Below, in pieces: positions 15,401 through 29,100 of a stretch of 64,000 nucleotides of DNA. The DNA is taken from contig CM039182.1 of the NCBI GenBank assembly GCA_008360975.2, positions 18,944,324-19,008,323 of the forward strand, read 5' to 3'. The translations under genes were made by a program, and so were the position numbers. Each line of letters starts with the position of its first letter. Positions within the stretch are counted from its first letter, which is position 1. This DNA comes from Lichenostomus cassidix (lineage: Eukaryota > Chordata > Aves > Passeriformes > Meliphagidae). The notes under the pieces were generated by a model. The model searched no databases. It was not told where the DNA came from and was given only the letters and a program-made list of their open reading frames with translations.

Positions 15401-17477
15401 ATGACATAGATATATTCCTAAACCTGCCTTCCAGTTTTCAAATTAGCCTGTACAGCCCTGTTACCCCTTGGATACTCTAAAGAAAGACACTGAGACACTG
15501 GACAATGGAAGAGGTGCTGAGTGCCCTCTGTCCCCTGTAAACAGATTTCATAAGACTGAAATAAGCTCCGAGAAGACAAAAGCAAGAGAGCACATTCCCA
15601 GCACCTCCAAGAGAACAGTTACTTTGTCAGACTGACCAGCCGACTTGCTTGGGCTCTCTGAAGCAGCAATTTGGGCCACCAGTTCCACCACTGTTTCAAG
15701 ACTCTTTTTGCTACTGAACCTCATTTTGAGTCTTTCTGCTTTCTTTGGCTCAAAAGACACTTCAGAAAAGGAAGGAATGGCACAGAGTAAGGAGCTGGAA
15801 TCCCCTCACTGTGTTTCCCAAGTTCAAATGGCAGAGCACTGTTCCTTTGTCCTTTCAAAGGTGGCTCCTCTTCTTCTGTTAGTGGGTGCTGGGACACACA
15901 GACCTTCCCCACCTCCTCCTTTTTTTCAATTTTATTTTTAATATCATTAGATTTTTCTTAATTAGAATAAAATTCTGTATTAGCTTTAAACTGCTTTTGC
16001 TAGTTAAAAGACTAATAAAGAATGATAAAATTTTACTAATTGTTATCAAACCAACTTTTCTCTGACACAATGTATTAATCCCAAAACAGAAATTACATCA
16101 CCTTCAGAAGCCAACACCATCTAAACACGGTACTTTAGCACAACTCAATTACAGGATTAGGGAACAGGTTGTCTGATGTGTGTGACATACCTGGATCCCT
16201 TCAGGGGAATGCTTGAAGGACTCAAACACAATGCTAAGATGTTTCATTTTCAATCTTCCACTACACAGGGGCCACAGTGGTTTTAAAACCCAATGACCAG
16301 TCATCCTCCTGATAGTCATGCTGCAAGGTTTGGACAGACTGCAAAGTGGCACAGCAGGGTTATGTAATTATCTATCACAATATCGTTATGGGAAAACCTT
16401 GAGTAAAACCTGGAGACAAACAACCATGCCATAAAGGCTGTGCAGAGGCCAGCAGGTTAGACTCACAACCGTGATGCTAAGAAACCACGCTCTCTGGGAG
16501 ATCTGGAACAGAAACAGCACAGTTATGATATAACCCATGACCACAGACAGCACTGCTGCTGAAACTGCAAGCCAAGTCTCCTGGACAAAGGCCCACTGGG
16601 ATCCTCTCCAGGCAGCAGGAGCTGTGGCATTTGTTTTAGGGTCTAGCACACATGATTTAAGTGTCTTTTCAGATTACTGCAGAAAGGAAATTAAAGGGGA
16701 TTGCCTGTGAACATGTCTACTTCTCTTACATCTCCAATCACAGACTCTGGGCAACACCCTTCCCTCACACTGCTCCTGAAGGTGTGTATCTGTTGAACAC
16801 TGACTGAGCAGCGTTAAAGGACTCATTCCTCACCTCCTGAGAGGGACAAAACACTTTCCTCTGCAGTATTGCACTACAGAACCCAAAAGGAGCAGTTGAA
16901 ATTATGCAGCAGTGACACCAGACTTAGGATGCCAGTACCCTGCAGACAGGACTATCCACTGCATAATATTCCATAAATTTTAGGTGTGCACTCATTAGAA
17001 ATCTCTTTGACCTTGAAAGGGAACCACATTCAGAACCTCACTGCTCTACTGGCTACTGATCTTTGTACTTGCATAAATTTATTAATGGTCAATACATATC
17101 TGCTTGTCCTTTACCCCAAATATCTCCTCTTCTCTGTTTTTTCTCCTGGAATATATTCACAGAAAGGTATTACAATTTCTTCCAGACCTTACTTTGGGAG
17201 ACTAAAGAAAATTATCCTACCTCACAGAGAATGATTTTTCCTTTTCATCCCAAACAGGCTTCCTCTGCACCTGTTGCAATTTGAATTAATTTTTGTAGCA
17301 AATGAATGATCAGAAGTTTATGAAATATTTTATGCTCAGTTATATCAGTGTACTTCCTTCTTACTGCTGAAAAAGCTGGTTATCATATCTTTTAGTAGCA
17401 CAGTCATTTTTTCTACATCTGCCACATATTTTTACGGTCCAGTTTTTTCTCCAGTAAGAAGGCAGACGGTAAGTTGG

Positions 17478-17493
17478 TTTTTTTTTTTTTTTT
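17478..17493 (+). repeat. T16 homopolymer
   Basis: Sixteen T are followed by CAG, mimicking a polypyrimidine tract and 3' splice site on the plus strand. There is no exon-like sequence after it. Confidence 0.9.
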
Positions 17494-19940
17494 CAGTTTA
17501 GAAGCAGAAATTTTGTCAATCAATCACCCAATGTGAGAATTTTGACTACGTTACATTTCATGCCTTTTTCATAGTTCACCGTCACCTAATTATTTTTTTA
17601 CAGGAATTACTAGTCCTCCTCTGACACAGAGGAAATCATCAGCACAACAGCAGAATTTACTGGCATACTCCCATTTTTATGACAATTTTATTACAGAAAT
17701 ACTAAAGAAGACCAGTTCCCAAAACCAATTTATGAGCATCTCTGCTTGGAGAGTAGCTGCTTCTACTTTCTCTTTCATGGAGTCTTGCCATGTCCATTAC
17801 ATTTCTTCTGTTAGCAACTATTTTCCCTGTTTGAACTAACAATTTCTATGGGATACAATAACAAATGCCTTTGAGAAGAAAAGTAAAAGATCTACCACAA
17901 ACTATTTTCACTGAACAGTAAAGAAATACTCTTCCCTTTCTTAAGTCACGTAGATCTTAAAACAAAATGGAAAAATCATTGTCAGTACATAACGGAAATT
18001 TTAAAATAATTATTTCAAAATGTCTAAAGCCTAAGTATAATTGCTTGCATCACTGTATTTCTAATTATGACAAATGAGATACATGACAAAATGTCATGTA
18101 TTACCAAATTGAAAAAACAAATTTTCTTTTTTTTCCCTAGAGAAACACTGGAAATCACATGGTGAAAAGGTGAAAGCTTCTTTTTTTTTTCCCTGGAATG
18201 AACATATTTTCATGATTTAGTCATCTTTAAAAAAAAAAGCCAAACCAAAATCCAACAAAAACATGTGTCTTACAAAACCATTTGCAAAACAAAGAACCCA
18301 CCTATTAACATACAGATTGATCCTGGACTGATATTCAGTTGACAATGTTTTTGATTTGTATTATCATTATGAGGTGAAAAGGGTAGGGAATTTCTCTGCT
18401 CTGACTGCTGGATAAAGTTATAGGAGACCTCTGAGTATGTGTGTTTTAAAAGGCTCCTCTTTCAACAACACTTTGTATAATTTGCTTCAACATCTGTTGG
18501 CCTGCTGAGTTCCTCCTTTATTCATGTTTCCCTAGACCTATAATTAAACCCTCTTACAAAATGCATCACTTCAGGTGTCCTAATGAAGAATCTTGAGGAA
18601 GCTGGTAATAGTTTGCTGAGGGAGAGCAACAAAGCTCCTTCTCTACTTACAACTATTCCTTGCAAGATTTGTTCTCTTCAGCAGATGGAGGGCTGCAGTA
18701 AAAGACAGCAACTCAGGGCTGAAGAGGTCATAAAACTCTCAAGAGCAGGAAATTACATAGTCATATCTGCCAATGAGGTCTATTTAAGAAAAGTCATTAG
18801 GTACTCCCAATCTCTTTAGTTCTTGCTTCCCCAAATAAGAGAACACTATTTTAAGAGTAATAAACCCCAATCATCTTGTTTCAATTTAAGCTTATTCCTC
18901 TATTTTCTTTTATGCGCTAAGCACATAACTCATGCCAAACACAAAAAGTATCCACCTGCTACAGAGAAACCAATTAGATGTATATGCAACTAGGGGATTT
19001 TCTCCCTTGAAACTTGATCCTGCAGCCCATGGAGGGTTTTGAAGCAGTAAATACCTACTACAGTATTGATACCATATGATTTGGCTTTTGTTTCAACATG
19101 AGTTTTAGCCCTCAGGTTTAACAGTCTTGGAAGGTCCCACATTATTGTGCCACAACCATCAGACTCAGGGAGGAGTCACTGCCTCCCAAGAGCTGTGGCA
19201 CACACTGGGTGACCAGACCCATCTTCCTCCTGGGTTGGAGGGTTCTGTGAGCTTCATGTGCCTTCTTCCTCTTGGGACTCTGGCCTTCTCCAGAAGGGAG
19301 AGGTATAAACATTAACATGGAAATTACTACTGAAGCCACTAGGATTTTTGCCAGAGTAAGGAAAATTTAGATTAACATCCATAGGAACAGCTGTGCACAA
19401 TGACCATCAACATGTGAAGTTGCTCGTATAAGGACTAGTAAAAAAAAGGGAGCAGAAGAACTCTGATGTCCCTATGTAGTCACTTTACTTAAATGCATTA
19501 TGAGGTACTGTTAGAAACTGTATGAGGTACTAATAGAAGTGAAAAGTGGAAAAGTAAAAGTAAACATTGAGAAAAGATAATTACTAGATGCTCTTTGCAG
19601 TCTATTGATTTATGACTTTCATTAGTACTGAGCATTAAAAAGATGAAAAAAATACTGAAAACAGTAATTAAGCTAGGATAAAGAAGGTTATGTTTCCTTA
19701 ATACATGACATTCCATCAATTAAAAAACCCAAAACTTAGAGTGGAATACGCTGTGAGAATAGTAAAAGGAATGGTACCTCTGAGATGTAAACACACCAAA
19801 TGTTCAAAGTAATATCCTTATAATAAAGACTGTGAAAATCAATACAGAAATAGTCAAATAAAAAATGAAAACAAATAAAATTTACTCTATAACTGATATG
19901 CAGTGTCATCTTTAATTATATCTTCAAATATTTACCCATA

Positions 19941-20079
19941 TGCATATATAGCTCTGTTGGTCAGAACCTGGTGCTGGTAATGCCAAAGCTGTAGATTCAA
20001 TCCCTGTATGGGCCATTCATTTAAGAGCTAGACTTGATGATCCTTGTGGACCACTTGCAACTCAGAATGTTCTTTGATA
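19941..20079 (+). mobile_element. tRNA-Ile-derived SINE with CR1-like tail (TguSINE1-like)
   Basis: The head (19949-20014) aligns by eye with tRNA-Ile. It has an A box TAGCTCTGTTGG, the TGGTGCTGGTAATGCCAA anticodon arm where the tRNA has CTAATAA, a B box AGATTCAATCC, and the 3' end GTATGGGCCA. It is followed by AGACTTGATGATCCTTGTGG and a CAACTCAGAATGTTCTTTGATA terminus, which matches the CR1-type 3' end. A tRNA-Ile head joined to a CR1 tail is the known structure of the zebra finch TguSINE1 family, moved by CR1 machinery. Loop substitutions show it is old and not a working tRNA gene. It is the best clue that this is a passerine genome. Confidence 0.8.
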
Positions 20080-20625
20080 CACACACTCATTCTGTATCTT
20101 AATTTTTATAAGAGGTTACATACTGAATGTCAAAACAGGTTCATAATTATTTTCAGTGTGTAAATCCACTATGTCCCACAGCTCAATCTAAATATTTCTA
20201 ATTTATTTTGCATCCTTCCTACACAGCTGTGATGGTTTACATTTCTTTAAGAATTATTCAGCAGCAGAAAGTGAAGACAACTGGGACCATAAGACCTGGC
20301 AACCTCTAGTATATCAAGCTGTGTGCTTCCCAGCCCTGGCCAGTGAGAGCAGCAGAGCTGAGCTCTTCAGGAGCTAACAGGAAATGCTCTTCAAGAAACA
20401 CATATTCAAATGTCCTGTTGAGTACAGCAGACTGCTGATCAGAAGCTATTGGTCCCAAGACTGGCTATTATCTTTTCTATTTTGATTTCAAAGACTAAAT
20501 GGCTGAAATTAAATTTGCTCCCAAGTGAATGGCTTGCTAAGCTGCAAAACTTCCACATTACCTGAATAGAAAATAAACTCACACAAACCAAATGAAAAAT
20601 ATTACCTTATATACCACACATCTAG

Positions 20626-20696
20626 AAGTGCTTAAGGAGATTCTGGGCACTTAGTTCTCACTGACGTCAGTGGTAAATGCCCAAGATTAAGCACTT
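20626..20696. repeat. 71-base imperfect inverted repeat centred on a perfect CRE palindrome
   Basis: The left arm AAGTGCTTAAGGAGATTCTGGGCA pairs with TGCCCAAGATTAAGCACTT on the right. At the centre (20659-20672) is the perfect 14-base palindrome CACTGACGTCAGTG containing the full CREB/ATF site TGACGTCA (20662-20669). The left half is some nine bases longer, giving bulges. The TGAC.TCA(A/G)TGG core with GTGCTTAAG arms resembles an ancient interspersed hairpin repeat that I recall as common in turtle, crocodile and bird DNA. I cannot name the family. It could also fold as an RNA hairpin. Confidence 0.65.
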
Positions 20697-21216
20697 AGGG
20701 AACTGTACAGTAAGAGTTGCAGAACTGCATGGAATTACTGTAAATTATACTCATCTTACTCATTAAAGTCTCGTATTTTCAGTTTTGTGGAGAGCATTCC
20801 AAATGTATTGTGGTCATTGTAAAACCAGACATTCTAAGCTAAATGGAGCACATGTTTCATGGAAGTTATTAAGCAAAGGATTAGAAAACTTTTAACATGC
20901 TTTTTGCCTACAAATCTGCTCTAAATATTCAGGCAATTGTATATCTTTCAGAAATGAGACAATAATTAAACTCAGTGGCTTGATTAAATTTCCAAATCAG
21001 ATAATTGATCTTTAGAAAAAAAAACCCAAAACATCCAACTGATACATCTAATTTATAGCAGACCTTAAAAAATAAATCATACAGGTCATTAGTTTTATAT
21101 CACAAGAGGCCTTTATATTAGATTAAATGCTCAGATGCATTTATTGCACAAGAAAATTAACAGGTCACATTTGGCTGCCTTTTCTTGGTCATCATTTATT
21201 TGGGAACAACTCTTCA

Positions 21217-21276
21217 GTGACTTGGCATATCTTTTTCAAGGTAAACTGAGCTGATGAATGATTCTATGATTCTATT
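21217..21276 (+). mobile_element. Probable short CR1 3' terminal remnant
   Basis: It ends in ATTCTATGATTCTAT, the repeated octamer end of CR1. The preceding GACTTGGCATATCTTTTTCAAGGT resembles the GACTTGATGATCTTTAAGGT portion. Only about 60 bases align, so the octamers carry most of the support. Confidence 0.5.
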
Positions 21277-22001
21277 TCTGAACTACACACTTTAAAATCT
21301 TCCCATCAAGGAAAGAATCTCAAAAATTATTGTGTTGTTGTGTTGGATTCTACATCCTAAAGAATATGGGGCTCCACTAACATCAGAGCTTAAATTTTGG
21401 AGTACCTCTGCCACTGGTAGGTCCCAAAGCCAAGCTCACTCACAATATTAAGTCTTCTTTTTTTGCTGCCTGTGACTAGTAGTGTAATTTAGTGAAAGAT
21501 CAGGTACATTTTATGTGTAGGCCAGAAGAAATATTAGGGAGTAACGTAATTTTTCTCTTATCCTCTTCTTATCCTCAGCAAAGGAGCTCATGCTCTTACT
21601 GAAAAGCATCTGAAGGCAGCATTTAAAAAAAGGTCTTAGTAATAATATAACTATCCCTGGGCTGTGGCATTTCTCCAGATTTCTTCTCTCCTGAGATTTT
21701 TTTTAAGACCTTCATTATGTCCTTCAAAAAGATGCAAGAGATGCTGAATGCAAACCTAGACCCATTCAGGCTTCCACTTCTCTGCCAAACCTTTGTTCCA
21801 GGACACTGTGGGTCCATACCTGTTCCCTTGGCCTCACATAAATTACACTTCCACTTCTTGCTCACAGCATTAAAGGAAAACTTTAAAAGTAAAAAGAGGA
21901 GAAAAAGGAGAACAGACTTGCTGAAAAGTGTTCAAAAATCTTAAATGGCAAGTAAATACAATCCATAACTAAATTAATAACCTTAGCCAGAGGTGGAGGG
22001 C

Positions 22002-22091
22002 ATTTTTTCTTTGTGGGTTTTTTTTCTGTGGATTTTTTTGTGTGCTGTTTTTGTTGTAGTTGATCTGTTTGGTTTTTTTGGGTTTTTTTCC
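22002..22091 (+). repeat. G/T-rich low-complexity tract
   Basis: T-runs separated by GGG, GTG and GTTG, of the same composition as the tract near 9.4 kb. Confidence 0.75.
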
Positions 22092-25000
22092 CTTAAAGCA
22101 TATGTCATGGAAGGAAAACAGATTCCCTAATTTAAGGGACTGGAGCTCTACTCAGCAGTAAGCTTGAATGCCATCTTGCAGCAACAGAGAGAGTGAAAAT
22201 CCATTCCTGGACTGCCAAATATTTAAATGGAAATTCAAGAGCTGTTGGCAGGATGATGAAGTTCTGACTGAAATTGTAAAGATGCTATCCGCCTGTGTTT
22301 TAGTGAGTAGCTCTTGTATATGCAATTTTTAAGTTTATAAAAATCACTACAGAGCATAGAGTGTCTGCTTTGAAGGTTAAACATGAAAACACAAATTAAA
22401 TTCTGAGATTTTTTCTTGTTTCTACACTCCGTTTGCTGTGCAATCTTGGCAAGACATTCAATACTCAGGTGCTCCACTGGTAAAATGAATATAAATAATA
22501 AGTTATTAGACATGGCAGTTTTGTAGCTAAATCCATCAGTCTTTAAGAAGCACTTCTTTAATAAATGGTGATGATGAAACCTACGGAAAATCTTATAAAT
22601 AGTTATTTCAAGATTCAAGTCTATCCATTCTAAATCCACAAATGGTACGTAAAATTATTACAGCATAAGCACATGACATGATTTTAAATCATGAAATGTA
22701 CATGGAACGTTTCATTGAGTGTATAGAATGATGACTATCGGATGCCAGTTGGCTGGATGAATATAAACAGCAGAAATAGTTATAGTTCAATGAACTTCCT
22801 CCTAATACCTTGACAAGTGAGTATCAAAATCCCAAACTGAGTAAGAGCAGAGATGCCTTGTTACTGATAAAAAGAGCAACTTGAGGGAGATGGGCATCTC
22901 TGATCAGAAACATGTTTTAGGATTCCTGGGAATGTTGAAGGCTGAAGCAATTTGCCTTGGCAAAGACAGATAAGTGATCTGCCATGCCAGTTAACAAGTT
23001 AAGGAAATGCAGCCCACAACTGCAGAGCAATGTGCAAGGAGAGCAGAACGTGTTTTAAATTCAGCTTCCCATGTTTAATGAAGCCATTATTTTGGGTTAT
23101 AACTTAGTGTTTTCTGCTGGAATTTACTGCCTCAAGGATGGTCAGAGGATACTCCGTCAAGCTACAAGCTAAACTGCTATTGCCACAGTACAGCTGGAAA
23201 CATACAGGAAATTACCATAGGGCCAAGCGAACTTAGCCTGTAGTTATCTTTAGCATCATTATTCAAATTTTCTCCTCTTTTCCCCTCAGAAAACATGTTT
23301 ATAGGAACATGGAAACAACTGGACCTTTGAAGAAATGCTACAGACCAGAAGTGTCCCGCTCTGCCTTCCTGGCCTGTCCTCCCCCCATCCTGTGATGCCT
23401 GACTAAAACAGGTGTTCAGTGATGAAAAAGGAAGCATTGCTCCCAAATGCCCAGAAGCATAGCCCAGCAGACCCAGACAAAAAGTCTTTTCATTCCTCAT
23501 ATATTTTTTTACAAGGCAGCCATTGATAACAGCAGTCACCTGGCAGGGAGATAAAGGTTGGGAAGCTTTCCTTCCCAGTTTACCTGTCCTATATAATTTA
23601 GAGGTTTCTAACATTCCTTAAACTGTGCAACTTCCTCCTTTCTGTGATATTCAGGAAAACAGAATCAGAGAAGGTAACTTTTTTTCTTACTTTATTTTTT
23701 TAAATAATTACTTTTTAATAATGAAAAATAAACCTAATTAGAATAGGAAATGCAGCGTTTTCCCCTAAAAGGACACGGCTTCCCTATAGAGTGTCTGAAT
23801 ATATCTTTTCCTATCTTCACTCTCTGGCTCCCTACAGATTTAAATTACAGAAGTAGAATATTTGTCCTCAAAGTAACCTATTTTTTTTTATTCACATGGA
23901 TGTTTTGATCTGTCTCCTCTAGACTTCCAGCCTGAATAGCCCCACGGAAATAATACGGCTGCTAAAATGTATAGAGTGAACTGAATCAAGCCTTTCATTC
24001 CTGCCCAGCAAATATTCTCATAGCTCTCACAGTCAACTCATGGACTCTTCTCTGCTTGCTCCTCTTTTTCCCATTTCAAGAGTCTCAAGCACTCTGAAAT
24101 CAAAAGCACTTCCTTTACCCTTAGAATTAAGCAAATTAAATTATCATATATTATAATTAGATAATGCAAATAAAAACATCAGCAAAGAAACAGGCATCCA
24201 GAACCTTTCAGCCTCCAAATCCCAAACGCCTTCAAAGAGTATAATGAACAACTTTGAGGTATGGAGTAGGTTTTCAGCAGCAAGGTAAAAATCCCTTCCA
24301 TTCATTCATTCATTCTCTTCCTGGGAGCACACAAGCCCTGCTCACTGCCCGTGGGAAAGTGGCATCAAGCTGTACTGTGACCAAAGATCCCACACTGCAA
24401 TACATCACATACACTGAGCCTTGCTGAGCACACTACAGAATTAGAGGGAAGGCTTTGTGGGCGAAAGACTCATTTCAAATTGGCTCAAGCTGCTCTTACA
24501 GGAGTAAACTGTGGCTGTGTTGAAGCATGTGAGGGTAGAATATAGCCTCTTTCTTTTTCCCTAAATTAAATTCTACATATAAAAGGCCATATAAACATTT
24601 TAGCAACACCTACCAGCACGTTCTAACACAAGCAGTTTCAGTGAAGGCTTTACATATGCATTTCTCTTCAAGCACACACTTCAGTCACATTGTTAAGTGC
24701 TGTGCCAAATTGAGGCTTGCAAGGGTAGCAACTATTTTTCTTTTTGCATTGAATTTAAATCTTTTAAATCTTTTCTCTCTTTGCCTTCTCCTACTTTATG
24801 GCAAACCTCAAAACAGATTTGAATTCTACTTAAAAGTCAAAAATTTCCCTAGATCTCCAAACACAGATCATCAGAAAAAGAGAGGCAGCTGGCTGGCTCT
24901 CCAACTGTTCCAGCATCAGTCTCAGACTCTCAGGTAATTAGAGAGATGAAGTTAAAATGACAGTGGATTTATGATGATCAATAAAACATAATTATGTCAG

Positions 25001-25960
25001 CAGAAAATATAACCAGACACTGGACAACCTCCCTGGCCACAGAGTTTTTAAGTTTCACTAGGAATGCTGGCTTGGTATGCACCCCCACTAAGCTGTGCCA
25101 TAAAACAGCAGAATAGGGATAAAATAATGAAATTCAACACAGGCATGGGAGGGTCAAAGCTAAGGCTAAAAGAACTGGTTTTATTTTACAGCCTGCTCTT
25201 ACTACAGCAAACTTCTGCAAATAAAGCTGGATATAACTTCCTATCTTGAAGACCTCACCTTCAGTTTATTATCTATACATGCCGAGGGATAAAAATGTGA
25301 TTCATTAACATCTCTGGGTCATCCCTCGAAGCTAACAGCAATGTTTTTGTGTAAAGAGCAGAACAATAAACCATAAATTTGCATTCAAGAAGCGCCATGT
25401 AATAAGTGTTTACACTTAAATTTGATGTGAGCCATGTGTGTTTATTGCTTCTCAAGCTCAGGCCACATTTCAGTCCCTTGGAGACAGACCATAAAATCTA
25501 AGTGAATATTTAGTTCGTGCATCCCCTAAATATGTCTTGCACATCGTATTAAAAAAAAAATCCCAATGCCCAGCTCTTAAAGAGGAATGCAACATGCATT
25601 AGAAGAGAGACCACTCGCTGCTGTTATCCACTACAACTATACAGGGAGGTGGCAATCTTTTCTGCCTGCTGAAATATCCTTTTCTCCTCAAATCATGTCA
25701 GGATCTGCAACAAGGCTGCAAAAATTATTGCCTCTGTTGCAAATGTCCTGGGACTTCTGGGTCAGCTACATTCCAAAGTCCAAGATCAAAGAAAAATCTT
25801 AAACATCTACATCTATTTCAGTCCAATCATCTGTAGGACACCATTTGTATAGATTGATACTCTTAAGCAAGCATTTAAGCACAGTTTTAAATACAGGAAG
25901 TTTCATGTAACTTGAGCCTAGATATGCAATCTCAAATATTCCAAAGCATTAAGTCTGTTT

Positions 25961-26128
25961 GGGGTTTGGTTTGGTTTGTTACTTTTTTGGTAGTTTGCTC
26001 CTCTTCCCCCTTCTACCCCTCCTTCCCCACCCTCCTCCCACCTCCCCCTTTTGGTTTTGTTTTTCATGTTGCTTTCTTCCCTGGTTTCATTGGGTATTTT
26101 GGTTTGTGGGTGTTTTTGTGGTTTTTTC
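25961..26128 (+). repeat. G/T-rich and polypyrimidine low-complexity region
   Basis: A GGTTTGGTTTGG stretch is followed by a pyrimidine block (26001-26050, CCCTTCTACCCCTCC type) and then another GTTTT-rich stretch. It produces two hydrophobic-looking false frames (Phe/Leu/Pro/Trp-rich). Confidence 0.75.
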
Positions 26129-29100
26129 CACTGATGGCTCTATTAGATCTATTACCTAAATGATAATTTAAATTTCTTTTCAAATTAGGTGGGAGGATTG
26201 AAACTCATATACTTTGCAAGGTAAGAGGAACAGCTTTTTAAAATACAGCTTTTTAAACTTATCACTATTTCTGCAGAACAAACAAAACCCACCTTCAGTG
26301 ATAAAAAAGCAGATGCTGAAAAGCACTAGTCTGCTGATGTATCAGTTCTGTTTTCAGCAAGATATTTACTCTACAGGAAACTTCAACATGATTTATAGCA
26401 CTAGAGCCACAGTATTATACATGGGTTATGTTTAAATACATGTTTTATAGACCATTTGTCAATAATCTTTTTCCTTAAAAGGTCATGAAGATACAGTTCC
26501 AATACAGGCTGCTATCATATTTAGGAAGGAAAATAATAATATTCTACATCTTGCAATGATTGTTTTCTTAGGATGATAAACTTCTTGAGCAATCAAAGCA
26601 TTCTGGTTAGCAGGGCTTCAAACGGATTACTTTGGAATTCTTTCTTCTGACTAGCAATTTCTGAATCTGGATTGTTATTTTTAAAGTTTAATTACAGGAA
26701 AAATAATTTTACAGTGTGTGGAACACCATCACTGTGTTCTCTCCAAGAACTCAATGACAAAACCAAAAAGGTTTGGACACAGTCCTTTCAAGCTGCTGAA
26801 GTGCCAACAAACAGAAATCTGACCCAGTATTTGTCTATTTGTCTATTCTTCAGACATGCCTGCGTTTCGGAAAGAAACTTATCACAGTAGACTGTAAAAT
26901 GCTGCAGTTTGGGATATGTTATATAAACAGCTGAGAAACAAATCCCTCTCCTGATGGAAGCCTGAGTGAGGAAAAGAATATCAGAAATGGTAAAATCTAC
27001 AGCAGTCCAAAACTAAGCCTTGTGGTCTCTGCAGTAATCAGAGCCCTCAGTCAACTCTAATCTGGATTTCTTTCCAGACAGACAGGTTCCTTGATCAGAG
27101 GTCTGACTGGGATTTAAAATCTGAGATTAGGGATTTTAAGGATAAGAATGCAGAGAGAAATTACACCTCCTAATTTGGTGAAGCAAGGGAGAATTCGAAA
27201 GATCTGCTATTGCAGAAAAATTCAGCTCATACTTTGATACACAAATGAGGAATCTTTAATTTTGGCAAGGTTGTCACTTTTTCAAAACCACCTTCTTATT
27301 CGTAAAATTAGCATATTACCTTACTTCTACAAGGTCTTCCAAGAATAACATACTATGAATTTAAAGCACATATCTGTGATGATTATGGGAACGATCAAGA
27401 AATCTGTAAGGCAAGTGTGGTCTGGAAACAGCAGTGGAGAAGCAGAGCATACAAACTGCTTGCTGAAAAGAGATGGGAGTCAAAAGTCTGGGGTTCAACA
27501 TCAGAGCACCTAAACAAAGCTAGGAACACAAGCTGGATCCAAGCTTGCAGTACAACACAATATGAAATGGCAGAACTGCCAATCCTCAGGTATCTCAGCT
27601 GAGGTGGAACATAAAAACACCTCCTTTTAAACACTAGGCTGCTTTCCAGGAGATGTATGTGGTGAGCTCAGGAGGCTGACAAAAGATAGTGGTAGCTCCT
27701 TTTCTCCATTCAAATGGACAAGTTTTCTATACAAAGAGTAACTTTGCAGGTCATTTATGCTATTCTAGAAAATGGCTCTGAATTGAATCAAAACCAGTGT
27801 TACCAACTCTGCAATCATCGTCCATGTAATTGTGCATGAAACAAAACAGGGGCTGAAAAAGCCAAGTATATTAAGTCAAAAAATAAATGGAGAAACAGGC
27901 TAAGCAAAACCAGATAAGGACCAGCAAGCCTTCAAACAAAGCATATTAAAATTAGTTGGGGTTTTTTTTGCTACTGTAGTAACTCAAACTGAATGCCCTT
28001 GCTCCATTCCGTGGCACGTTATTTGAGTCTGCTGCAGTTTTACTGTGGGCCCAAAGGCTGATAAAGTGAAGCCCATTCATGATGCCCTGTGGTGCATGGG
28101 GACATGTGCAACACTTTCATGACACAACTGCATCTCATCTCAAGGAAACACTTGCTGACCTAAGTCATCCCTTCTTAGCTGTGCTGTCCCAGGTATGAAT
28201 TTCTTAGGACAACTTACTACCGTTATCATTTGTGCTTTGGAAATATAGAAATGTCTCCAACAGCTTACAGGAAAGGTTTGGGATGGATAAAATCATTAAC
28301 ATTAGCAAAACTGGAAGCAATTATGTTACTGCTTAGTGTGATGTTTAAAAGGGGAAAGAACTCTTTGGGTTTCTGTGGATGAATGTAAACATGAAAAGCT
28401 GTGTACTTGCATTGTCTACAACTATACATTTCAATTAGTAAGTCTTGCAGAATTTGCATAATAAACTAAAAAGCATTGCATTACACATTCTTAATTCATC
28501 AAAACTTTCTTAAAAAGAAAATTAATGACAGATGTAATAAAAAGTAAATGGAAACCAGAACTGATGATAATTTATAATGGTGATTCATGCTAACCATTTT
28601 ATTTGTTTTGAGACAAATTAGATCAGTGTATGTAAGTTCAAATAGGAACCAGTAATAAGTTGTGTTGATACTGAGGTCAGGTTTCTGCAATACACCAAAT
28701 GCTAAACTTCTAGTTTACAGAAGCCTTCATTGCAAGTAAAACATAAATCTATTATCTTTACAGCAGTTGCAATCTGAAAAATGTGCTCTCTTTTAAATTT
28801 GTTGTCTCATGTGTATCTTATTAACAAAGAAGCAACCCAAATGAGAAATATACTATAAAGTTAAAAAAGCCAAACACCCAAACCCAAGGTGGATGATCAA
28901 GACAACTGCTCTTTTCAGCCAGTCTCCCCTTTCCTGTCGTCATCAAATAAAAGCAAAGTTTTTTACAGGAAAAAATGGCCTGCTCTTACAGGGCTTGCAT
29001 AGCCAAATTCTCAACAGCAATAATTCTCTATTAATAGAGATGCCTAGAAAGTTAATTTCCCACCCTCATCAAAATTTTGATCTTATTCAGATTAAAAGTG

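Larger units (their letters stand above)
8888..19940. other. No gene recognised; low-complexity tracts only
   Basis: Apart from the G/T-rich tract at 9.4 kb, an (ATT)n at 14065 and the T16 at 17.48 kb, I see nothing firm. A minus-strand frame at 16386-16649 has two strongly hydrophobic stretches and exon-like flanks and is raised as a weak exon candidate. A plus frame of 150 codons at 10210-10662 is not recognisable as protein. Confidence 0.55.

Noticed and set aside
17466..17496. GTAAGT followed by T16 and CAG, resembling a tiny intron
   Set aside because: Only about 25 bases separate donor and acceptor, far too short for a vertebrate intron, and there is no exon context.
19949..20014. Possible functional tRNA-Ile gene
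   Set aside because: The anticodon loop and stems are substituted, and a CR1-type tail is fused directly to the 3' end. It is a SINE head.
23177..23614. 145-codon minus-strand frame
   Set aside because: Sequence not recognisable as protein; the composition follows the local DNA, and there are no exon signals.
25912..26163. Two overlapping hydrophobic plus-strand frames
   Set aside because: Phe/Pro/Leu/Trp-rich translation of T- and C-rich low-complexity DNA; not membrane segments of a real protein.
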